Source: Branchiostoma floridae (lineage: Eukaryota > Chordata > Leptocardii > Amphioxiformes > Branchiostomatidae). From it: a DNA stretch of 64,000 nt. Location: assembly GCF_000003815.2 (NCBI RefSeq), contig NW_023365779.1:441595-505594 (forward strand). Direction: 5' to 3'. The notes under the pieces were generated by a model. That model saw only the letters and a program-made list of their open reading frames with translations. It had not been told where the DNA came from and did no database searches. Shown here piece after piece: positions 40,557-52,500 of the stretch. Position 1 is the stretch's first letter. Every line of letters begins with the position of its first letter. Both the position numbers and the translations under genes were made by a program.

Positions 40557-43500
40557 ACACACTCACATACACACACACATACACATACACACACACAACT
40601 ACCAGTCACCACGCGCTGCGAGGTTGAAATATCGTTTTTGCCAATAAAATAATATTTATCATATTTAAGGAACAAATTTGATATGATGTTGATGATATGA
40701 AACAGTTTAAGAAGAGACCAGCACATACTTCCTCTTCAGTGTAAGAGTAGGGGTCCAGATGCTGCTGCCCGGCACGGTAAGGGTCTGGATGTTCCCGTAG
40801 TACTCGGGCCGCCACTCCAGCCGGCTGTCCTGCCAGGTCTGAAAAACAACTTCATTTTCTGAATATTGTGCAATTTTGTGGAAAAGTCGCTAAATGCAAA
40901 ACGACAAAATGGAATAATTTTTTATAGAGCCTGAATGTGCTATAACTGCGTCTACTTACGAATTCGATGACTAAAGTGGCTACAAGAAGCTCCTTCTTTT
41001 CGTCCTGAAAAATAAAAGTTACAACATCAATTACTTAAATTCTGTTATCTCTGTGTACTGTGTAGACGTCTATAAATGAATCCAGAAGAATCTCACATAT
41101 ATAAGAGATACTAAAGCTTACACTGCTTCGTATTGGCCAAGCTTGGGGCGCATGCCATGCCCTAACAAAGGTATGGAAGGCCCCCATTCAAAACACCACA
41201 AGGCTGAAAGTATTTAAAGCATGTGTAGAGGCTATTTTGCTTTATGGTTCAGACTCATGGGCACTAACTAAGTCCCTGTCCAAGAAACTAGATGGTGACT
41301 ACACCGGTCTGCTTCGTTATGCTCTAAATGTGTCGCATCGGAAACAAAAAACTGTACAATGGAATTCCCCCGATCACTAAGACTATCCAAAATAGAAGAC
41401 TGGTTCTTGCTGGCCATGTAGCCCGTCATGAGGAGATGGCTGCCAAAGTTCTCCTCTGGGAACCTGACGCGAAGAGAAAAAGGGGACGACCGAATCTGAC
41501 ACTCAAGAAAGTTTTGGAGGAGGAGGTTGGCTTAAAGGACTACATTTGCTAGCCGCCATGCTAGATAGAAATGCATGGTCGGACGTCGTTAATGGCACCT
41601 CATATGAGGATGAACTGAAAGCTTACCAGGTCGGTGATCTGTTCCACAGCGCCGCTGAAGGTGATTGTTGTGTCAGCATCAGGCGCCTGGTTGGGACTGT
41701 ACCCGTAGAGCAGGTCATATTGCAGCGTACCTTTGATGTCCACTAAGGAGGGGGATGGTGCATACACATTGTTATAACCCTGTCACATTTGGCAAAAATC
41801 GATCGGACGACGATTCTGCAGCAATCGCTCGAGCCTCGCCTATGATGATACCTTGTTGCACAACAATTGTACAAGGTACAAAGTATTGCTTCTAAGTGAC
41901 AGGGACGGTTTTCAGGTGAAAAATACGCGCAACCCTCTGTCGATCTTAACTATGGCCGATCTTCCATCGATACGCCCGAAGATCGTGGATAATGTGACAG
42001 GGGTACTCTGAAGACGCATCAAATGAAGATCGAATTTAGCGCCAAATACAATAAACATAAAGAATATGATACAACTGCTTTCAAGAAAACATACCTACTT
42101 ACAAATGTTCATGCGACACGTTCGATCTTCCTCTAAGCGCTAACTTTACAGTGCACATCTTTGTAGAACATGCAGAATTGTTCAGACCAACAAATCTTTC
42201 ACAATCACCTGAACAGCTGGGCTTGTCATATTGCCAGATGCCCCCTTGGAGGCACCTGACTCTGCTGGTATGTCTGGAGTCCAGAGTGTACCCTTCGTCA
42301 CAGGTGTACGTGACTTTTTCTCCCACGCGGTAGAACCTCTTGACAGGGCTTCTACTGCCGAATCTTGGACGACCCATGTCCAAGCAAACGGCTTCTGAAT
42401 GAAATAAGAATCGTCATGCTTTGTATTTTCAGCATAGATAAGAGGCGATGAGCAGAAGTTGGGTGTGACGGGTTGTTCAGTGTAATATAACCAGCTGCTT
42501 CCGCGCCGCGTGCCTGCAAATCTGGTGTGTTACATCGAAGGGCGGTTTACCGGCTATATGAATACAGATACAGACCAAGACTCTTGACAGGTTTTCATTC
42601 AAACATGTCCGAAATCCTGGGAAATGCGTTCAAGTGACCTTGGGAATATGGTCCGAGTGACCTTGGGAATATGGTCCGAGTGACCTCGGAAATATGGTCC
42701 GAGTGACCTTGGGATTATGGTCCGAGTGACCTTGGGAATATGGTCCAGGAAAGTTTGAATCTTGGAAATACAACTTACTACATGGCATGATGTCATCACA
42801 TGGCGCCGTATAATACTCGCCGTATTCGTATCCGGTTTCCGCCATACAAAACGGCTGCTCGAGCCCATAAGGGTTGCGGCAGTAGTTACTGTCCAGGTTA
42901 GCCCAGGGGTACTCTTCCGTGAACATAGTGAAAATGAATGGCGGTGCCCATACCCTAGACCACTCCACACAATCTGTCCTGGAAGCTGTGCCGCGGTAGT
43001 TCATGCCACTGCCGTGGTAGCAAACTGGGAAGGAGAAACGGCCATGCATTAGCAATTTATCGAATAGATGTACTAACTTATGCATGGCGAATGTGTGCGA
43101 CGAAATCAAAATTACATCAGGACTGGGACATTTATTGCAACCGGTTCAGTTCAGTTCAGTTCACCTTTATTTATACTGGTAAGCCCTATCGGCCAACATG
43201 TAGGCCGTTCTTCCTAGAGGACCAGTTGAGGGGATGTGTCACGGGAGAAAATAAATAAATAAACAAATAGAAAATTAATACAGTTATTTACACTAAAAAC
43301 GGTAGTTAGTTTCATATTTCGAGATCATGATGTCATAGAAAGCATTTTACTAAAAATATAGGTCTATTGTCTCTGTGTTTAAGTGGTAATCGTTGGCAAT
43401 GGTTTAAACTCGTCTTGCAGTCTGTTGTGATATCATTGATAAAATACTTGGAGCCGCGTCTATTGTGTTTTCAAGTGAGGAAATGAGGTTGTGCGTGTTC

Positions 43501-46500
43501 GGCGACCAGACCATTGAACTGTACGTTTGCTTCTTACAAGGGTAAGATGATGATGATGATGGCTGTTATTTCATATCCGAAGATCAGTGGGCAGGGTGGG
43601 TTTGAGCGACCCATCCGCCTGGCCTGCACGTGACTTTTTAAGGTGAAGGAGGGATGTGCACTTCCTTCTCCACCCTCTCCTCTACCGGCGCACTTTATTC
43701 CCACAGGGACAGAACTGTATGCCACGTAAGACGGCCCCAGCAGATGCAGGTTTATTATTTGGAGTTTCCATCTCCTAGGAGGATTTCCGACCAAGGATGC
43801 AAGGGGTTCCTCCTACCCCTGTCTCGTGTGTCATGGCGGGTGCGTCATGCCCGAACATGCCCCTAAAGCCAACCACTGCCACAAAGCCCTGCCAAGGCCA
43901 CTAGCCGCAGCTAGGCACTCATTTACACCTGAGTTAGGTGAGGAAAGTCGTGTAAAGTGCCTTTCCCAAGGGCACAAGATCGGTGACACGGCAGCCGGAT
44001 TTGAACTCAGGACCTGTCGGGCCGGATTGCCCAACACGATCCCACTATAAGGGTAAGATACTAAATTCTCTTCTATACTAAATTCGCATATTCAGAAACA
44101 GTCTAGAAAAAGGCATCAACCATTTTGTAGGTGCTACTACCAGTGGATAGTCATAGATCCAGTCTTACTCCTTACCTTCGTTGTGGTTCGTTTCTGGCTC
44201 CGGGTTCCAACAGGCGTGCGGTGGTGACGGAAACAGGTCACAGGTAGGGAACCGGTTCTTCGTCCGGTCATCAGCCTCCAGGAGGACTTCCTCACACCAC
44301 GAGCGGCACGGCAGCAGCTGTGTGCCCCTACAATGTACAATAAAAGGCAGGTTAGACTTGCCGTTCTATTCTCCCAGTCTATCACAATCCCCATTATAAG
44401 TATACGATAAAAATTGCAGATTAGACCTAACGTTCTATTCTGTGGGCACATTTGAGGCTTGTTATGATCCGTGGCGCGTTGACACACCTGATCCCTCCAT
44501 CTCTGAAGATAAGCAACGTGCAGTTGGGTCAGTACTTGGATGGAAGACCACCAAGGAAGACTGGATGCTGTAGTACCAAAGACTTTTAAAATGGTAAATA
44601 CTTCTTTCTCTACTTAGAGGAAGAGTATGGAAGCTAAACACACTTCACTACCAGTGGACTGACCCCCTGCTATAGTGACCTATATGTGTGACCCCAGGGC
44701 TTTGAAACGGAGATGGGTGCCGGACCTTCAAAGCAAAACCAAAACTAAAACAATCTAAGCGCGAGCATATTTTTGTAATAGTATGAACATATCAGATGGC
44801 TGATGTTAAGCATACCATCAATATTTGAATGTTTGTTAATTCCTGACTAATCGCCTCAGTACCCAATCAAATGTGACTCACAAGAACGAGGCCATGCTGT
44901 CTGCAGGTTTAGACGAATTCCAGGAAAGGCTGTCCTCTTCGGAGAGAACACATCGCGGGAAGATGACCGTAGATGCGAATTCCCGGAACTCAGGATGTCG
45001 GTTCTCTGCGTGGCTGGTCGAACTGTCGAGCAGCTCCACGACAGAGGAATTCTGTATCTCCTCAAACGTCGTCTGGCCCAGCTGATTCGGCAGCATCGCA
45101 AGTCTACCGCCGAGGCTGAGATCCACAGGAGTTGGCAGGCACACTGAAAGTTATGATAATGCATTTTCATTTATTTGTACGAAAATACAAAATACAGAGA
45201 CTAAAGTTGAAAGAATTAAAAAAACACCGTACGGGAGAAAAGAAGTAGCCTAATTTGCTTATACAAGCCCTGCTTCTGGAACAACAAATACTAATTACAA
45301 TTCTGCTGAAATAATGGAAATAAGACGTGAGCTATTTCTGAGTACTCGCTTTCGGGTATTTAGTTTTTAATGTGAAATTTGACATATTGCAGAAATTAAC
45401 ACTCAGAATATCATTCATCCGTTTTTTATCAAATTTCCTCGCAAAGACGTGAGTCGCTGGGAGGCAGGGTTCGAACTCGAGACCTCTCGGTCCCGAGCCA
45501 AACACGCTACCGCTTCGCCACGCGATCTCGCTGCTTACCGCAGCCCTCCTCGTCACTGCCGTCTGAACAGTCCGCCCGCCCGTCACACCGCTTCCACACC
45601 CAGATGCAGGCAGCTCCGCATGGAAGCTTCCCTGGTGAGCAGCTGACATCTGCGTAGGCAGCATGAAACGGCCTGTTAACTCTGCTAACTCTCTATGTAA
45701 TGCTATAATCAAGACATGTCTAAATTCGTGTCTATTAATTCACCAGTAAGAGACAAAAATGCGATAGCACCCCTCTATCAAATTACTTCACTAGTATACA
45801 GACAATTATTGAAATGACCATTTGAAAACAACTTATCACAACCTTCCACCATCACGTTTTCTGCCCTATAATACTGTTCAGGGCTAAATAAATCATCAAG
45901 TCTGAAACTATGAGCCTGAAGGTAGCAGAACACAGTTTTCGGCCTATGGGGATTTCTATAGTTAAGGGCCTCAAGGTGACTAGCTTCGACGCAGTGAAAA
46001 TATAGTAGGGTGCACTTTTGGAATACCAAAATCGGATATGTTTGAGTTGAAGGTACAAGCCACAATATATTAAAAAACAAAAAAATACTGTCGGCGTATC
46101 GTCTTCTCACGCCCTCTTTGAAATGCCCCTCTGCGGAGGTCACAGAACTGCAACCAACAAAATAGAAAACTTTCACAATCCAAACCATGCAGTCTCAGAG
46201 TCGACACCTTCCGTGACCACGTAGCACAGGTTATATCTGGCTGCCCCTCAAATAAGGCTTTTTACCTCTCCTTCAACAAGTTTATCCGTACTATTTTATG
46301 TACCCGTGTCATACACCCGGGGTTCGCCCACTAATACTGTGTTCTGCTGCCTTAACGATGTGGAGTAAATGTAGTGCAGGCCTACCAGCAAATACTTGGA
46401 CTTCGCACATGGATAGCATTCGTGAGGGCCCGGGGAGACGGACGGCCACATAGCGACCCTTCATGCCCTGGCACTGGATGACAATGGACGGCTGGGTCAC

Positions 46501-49500
46501 GTCGATGTGATGGTCACCTCCACACTTTGGGTTCGATCTGACCTGGTCGGAATCCGGCTCGGAATCCCCGATGTGGATATTGAAGGGGTTTATCCGATCA
46601 CGGCAGCAATCCTGGCGGTTGACGATGACGACACTGTAGATATTTTAGACAAACTATTGAAATCTATACAAGTGTTCGGATGAACGTTCCTATAGATATC
46701 TAGTGTGTTCATCGAATGATACTATTATCATCGACATTAATGAAGAATAGTTGTATTCTGCTGTAACAAACACATTAATAAAAACATGTTTGCTGCTATA
46801 GACAGGATAGTTGATGCTTGAATCAAAGTGAAAAAAAGAACATGAGGGACCACAATGACCAGGTGATCATTACGCACAGGTAGTACAGGTTCTTCTGCGC
46901 TTATTTGTGTGCGCGCGTTTCTGTGTGTGCGTGATTGTGTGCGCGCGTTTGTGTGTATGCGCGTTTGTGTGCGCGCGTTTGTGTGCGCGCGTTTGTGTGC
47001 GCGCGTTTGTGTGTGTGCGCGCGTGTGTGTGTGTGCGTTTGTGTGTGTGCGCGTTTATGTGTGTGCGCGTTTGTGTGTGCGCGCGTTTGTGTGTGTGCGC
47101 GTTTGTGTGGGCGCTTGTGTGAATTAATTCTTTAGCATATTTACTCTGACTAACATATGAACATACATGACATTGTTTAGATACTTTACTTACAATTTTA
47201 AGACCTTATATCCGTACTGAAAATAAAGTGCTTAAGCGGTTGAGGGACCGAGACGGGGGCCGATACCGACCACCAAGCACCTTTGACCCTTTGCTGACGT
47301 CACACTTCTGTTCCGGATGTGTGATCTAGGCTTTGGGTCATTTCAACTTGATAAGGATCAGAGGACTGATCGAAAGCTTGTTGGTAAGCGCTTTATTTTG
47401 TGTACGGATAAAGTCTTAAAAATTGTAACATAATGTTGACTACCGTCACAGATGAACTTACATTGAAGTATACTTACGTATGAACCGCATACGCTTCTCC
47501 GAGATTTACCCCCCAGACGGGGTTATCCTCCCCCAGACCCCCTGCGGTGTGTGTGCAGAAGCCGTGGTTAAAGTTGGGATCGGTGTTGCCGTCCACGGCG
47601 TTGCTGGCAGCCCCATCCTCGCCGCCATAGGTGCTGGTCTGGAACGCTGGCCTCCCCAGGGCGACATTGACACGCTCCGCAGGCGAGGGGACTGACGGGA
47701 GGGGATATGGACGGTTAGGAGTCAGAGATAACAGATTCGGTTGCACATAACTGTTATAGGCGAATAATCTATTTATTTTTTTATCTATTCATTTGCAAAT
47801 TCATGCCAGTAGGCTAATTGAAAGGGTACAGACAGTAAAAAGTGTCTATTCTATGTCTATTATACAGCTATCTCATGATTCTACATATTTTACTGGGAGC
47901 TTGACTTCTTCTATGGAGGTAGTGACTGATAAAAAGTCCCACGTTTTTAATGATTAGTGGGTTCTGTGATTTTAACAGGAATGTAGTTTTTTTGGAGGCC
48001 TACTAGCTGGTCATAAGAATAACGTCAGCATTCATTTGTATAGTTGTATAAGCCAGGACTCGGTATATGTGAAGTAAATGTAGTGCAGACTTACACGACA
48101 ATATCCGGACTTCGCACAGGCTCAGTATTCTTGATGGTCCAGGCAGACGGACGGCCACATAGCGCCCCCGCATCCCCTGACACGAGACGGAAATGGACGG
48201 CTGGGTCACGTCGATGTGATGGTCGCCTCCACACTGGGGGTTGGTGCTGACCTGGTCGGAATCCGGCCCGGAATCCCCGATGTGGATGTTGAAGGGGTTG
48301 AGCCGATCACGACAGCAGTCCTGGCGGTTGACGATGACCACACTGTAGAATTTTTAGACAATGTGTTGGACATAAAGTGATTTCTTTTACACAACCAGTT
48401 TTTCTCACCTACTGACGTTTCGATGTCTGTCAGACATCTTCCTCAGAGCTTCTAACTGGAGATCTGCTATATGTAGCCCATGTAGGTGGCGCTTTTGCGT
48501 AGAGAAGACTATGCCAAACGTGGCTGAGTGCAGAGAGAAGGCATTAAATCCGCGGTCACAGACCTCATTGCTAGGAAGAACTGTGTCATTGACAGGAAGG
48601 ACGCCTCTGTTATATCTATGAAAGACACCGGACGAATCCGTCCGCTTCAATAAGCAGTCTGGATAAGGAAGACCACCCCAGTGATGAACCGGGACGAAGG
48701 GGGGGGGGGGGTACAGACTCAGCCACGTTTGGAAAAGTGTTCTCGCCGCAAAAGCGCCACCTACACCGGCTACATATAGCGGCGAGAAGCAGAACTCCCG
48801 TTAGAATCTCTGAGGAGGAAGATGTCTGACAGACATCGAAACGTCAGCAGGTGAGAAAAACTGGTTGTGTAAAAGAAAACTCTTATGTGCTATGATCTAC
48901 CAACCTGATGAAATTATCTTCGGAAGAGCAATGGGTTTTATACAAATGTTCGGATGAACGTTCCTATAAAAAAGTATAAACACCACATAATGTGTGTAAA
49001 GATTGATAGATCCACAGTCACTATCATTGCTAGCGATTTTTTGACTTGAATCTTGACTCATCCTCTCGAATCATCGTAGAAATCAGGAGAACAAAATATA
49101 GTTAAATGTTCTAAATGCTTAATGCTAATAATCATACGTACACAAACGCAAACACAGTGATATTTAGTCCAACCTGTCTATAGCGAACACTCAAGGGACT
49201 TTAAGAAGAAAACATGTTGGCTGCTATAGACAGGATTGTTGATGCTTGAATCCAATAGGAAAAAAAGAATCTATGGGACCACTGAAAAGAGGCAAGCATG
49301 ACCAGGAGGTCCGTATGCAGAGGTAGCACAGGTTTTTCTGCGTTTGTTTGTGTGGGTCTGCACTTTTGTGTGACTTAATTATTTTTGCATATTTACTCGC
49401 ATGACTTACAGATGAACATACATGTATAAATCCCTACCTATCAACCGCATACGATTGGGCGAGGTCCACCCACCAGGTGGCATTGTCCTCCCCGTGACCT

Positions 49501-52500
49501 GCAGTGTGTGTGCAGGAGCCGGAGGCCCAGTAGGCAGCGGTGTTCCCGTCTACTGCCCGGCCGGCAGCCCCGCCCGAACCGGTGCTGGTTTGGAATGCTG
49601 GCTTCCTCAGGGCCACATTGACAGCTACCGAATAAAGAGACTCTTTTTACACATTCAACCAATGCTTTATTCTCACCGATGTTTCGTCTGTCACCTTCTT
49701 CAGGGCAATTCTGACTGGTTCACATGAATTGCCCATCTGGGATGCAGACCTATCCCAGAGGCGCTCCATCCCAGCCGTGCTCTCATCAGAGCGTATTTCG
49801 GATATCTCCTTTGGAGCCGTCAATCATGGTGATTGACAGGATCGCAAGCGGTTGTTGGTGTTTATAGAAAAGTTTGTGGCTCTCCTTAGTGAAATATAGA
49901 ATGTATGGGGGGATAATAAGCAGACAATGAGTCATTTGATAAAGCCTTATAAGCTTAGGCAGGAAAATGTAAGTTTCCCGACGAGTTTTAGATGTTGTGC
50001 TGGGACGATAGATGCAAGCTACGTGATCGAAATTCACTGTTACCGTTGAACCAAGATTTTTGCCCATTATGTAAGAGTTAGATCGGCCCTTGGAGTCCCT
50101 ATAATGATTTTGTTGGAAAAAATGTTTATTTGGTGTAAGCATATGCGATCTTCTGTCACAATCTTGCCAGACCACGGTATCGTTAACTAGTCATCAAATG
50201 ATCTTGATCGATTGATGTGTATTTGAATGTTGAGGAACTAATAGTAGTTAACACAGATGGAAGAAGATAATAACACAGAACTGAGATTACAGACTCAGAC
50301 CTTACCGCAGACGGGTACGTCACAGTACCCCCATGTAGCGCTGGGATCCGTGGTGTAGCACCAGACTCCGGAGTCACCGTCCGGGTTCCGGCAGTAGTTC
50401 TGATCAAGTCCCAGTACCGGGTGATTGACAGGTGTCATGCTGTGTTCATGAGGCGTCTGACTGTCCCAGCGCTGACACGTCCTGCCTCCTTCCGTCACAT
50501 TGACTGTTCCTCGGTAGGATGCCCCATCTAAAACCTGGCAATCTCCTGGTGGATGGAATTTAAAAACACAATGTTTTACCTGTTCACGAGAAAATATGTA
50601 AATTTTGTACAGAAAAAGCAGTGGACAATGAAATGCACTTTATTTGTCATTGTCCACACTACAGTACCGAAAGAGACAAACTATTGAAACTAGTCAACAA
50701 AATTTTCCCCAGCTTTGCACATCGTACCGAACTACAAAAAACTGTCTTCCTGTTAACACCACCCAATGCATATGTCTCCCAAAATGTCGGAAATTTGTGT
50801 GACCTATGCTTTGGGTCATTTCAACTTGATAAGGATCAGAGGACTGATCGAAAGCTTGTTGGTAAGCGCTTTATTTTGTGTACGGATATAGTCTTAAAAT
50901 TGTAACATAATGTTGACTACCGTCACAGACGAACTCACATTGAAGTATAACAAAACAAACTGAGGCTAATATGATTTGGTGAATGTATGAGGTCATGGAA
51001 CTCTAGTTATATCTGTTATAATACGCTAATGCTAGACGCTATTATAACAATGTCATATTCGTATCTGGGGAGAAGTCGTACACGTTCTCTCTCTCATAGT
51101 AACGGGCGTTTTATAATAGGATATAAGTATAAATCAATAATAGGATATAAGTATAAATCAGAGAGTACGCTAATGCTAGACGCTATTATAACAATGTCAT
51201 ATACGTATCTGGGGAGAAGTCGTACACGTTCTCTCTCTCCTAGTAACGGGCGTTTTATAATAGGATCATATAAGTATAAATCAGAGAGTAATTCAACGAA
51301 ACCACATGGGAAAAAAGATGACGTTTTACGTCTGAATTGTGGTAACAGATACCCGACGTTGTTGTGTGAAACAAAAAAACAACAACTTTTGTCTCGAGAC
51401 GAAACCGTAGACGTAAAACTATATCGTTTTTAAAGTAACAGTGCGTATTTATTAGACGTATTTTTGCATTGCTGCTGCGGTTCTAGGGGTCTGCATCCCA
51501 CCAGAACAAGGAACTTTCTAACCTTGACGAGGTGTAGCTATGTCATCATTTCCGTGTCAAAATGTCGTATCTAAAACGTACCTTAAAATTGCGAAAATAG
51601 GTCTACGATATACGTATTTTCCGGTTAAAACGGTACCGCTGTACGTATACGACATCGTCTCGGAATAAAAATATCGCTATACTCCATTATACGCAGCAAA
51701 ATTCACTTTGATAAGATATTGTTATAAGGCGTACCTTAAATTATCGTCCTAGGGTATACGATATCGCAATGCAGACGATTTTTTTCATACGGCATCGTTC
51801 TGGCATGTACATTCAATGTCTTAATGTTTTCTGATAACAAAGCGATTTTGTGCATGTTTCAGTAATGTACCTGTGCTCCTGTCGCAGTGGGCTGTAGTGT
51901 TGCCGCACCAGTTGAATGCGGAGCAGCATGGGTTAGGACCTGCTGGGTCGCATTCAGCAGGGTTACCGTCTTCAGCGGGGTAGCCCTGTCCGCAACGCCA
52001 GTCATCACGCCACTTCTTGGGAGCTACCAGGAAAAAATGCAGTAAGCAACGATTAGTCATATATGAATACGCAAAAGACAACCATGGCTAGAGACCTTTG
52101 CTGTTAGACTCCTTATTATTTTGCTATTTATCATTATCGGTGATTAGCCCGGAAGTGACCTTTTGACCCCACATTATATAAGGATGCAGCTCAGAGATCT
52201 CTTCCTCTTTAGGTCGGCGTTCTTCCCCGCGTCGGACCTGGCGCTTCTTCCCTCACCGCGACATCAGAAAACTTCCCGAGGCTGGTTTTGGACGCCGTAG
52301 GGAAGCACGCTACAGCCCGAGGCCTTGGCGGTCACGTCGTGGTTACCGTCGGGAGGAGACGTTCTTTCCACGGAAGGTTTGATGTATGGTTCCTGCGGTC
52401 GGTTGGTACATTTTGTGTGTTTCTCTCGTATCTTTAACTCTTGTGTGTGCTTCGTTAAAGGTTCGGAGCGGCCTATACTGATAATGTTTTTTCGCTATCT

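Larger units (their letters stand above)
48380..48885. mobile_element. Penelope-related element with inverted terminal copies in intron 7
   Basis: The left end (ACACAACCAGTTTTTCTCAC, CTGACGTTTCGATGTCTGTC) and the right end (its reverse complement at about 48,800-48,885) form an inverted repeat. The interior keeps AGTCCAGTGATGAACCGGGA-like Penelope remnants on the plus strand and an opposing copy on the left. Each arm carries a hammerhead-like core. Confidence 0.6.

Noticed and set aside
40202-40652. His/Thr- and Cys/Val-repeat frames
   Set aside because: Translations of a CA-rich microsatellite within an intron.
42099-42209. Extension of the sushi exon to the stronger GTAAGT donor near 42112
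   Set aside because: It would end in phase 2 and put exon 16 out of frame; the CAG/GTGATT donor at 42209 gives phase 1 and the correct reading frame.
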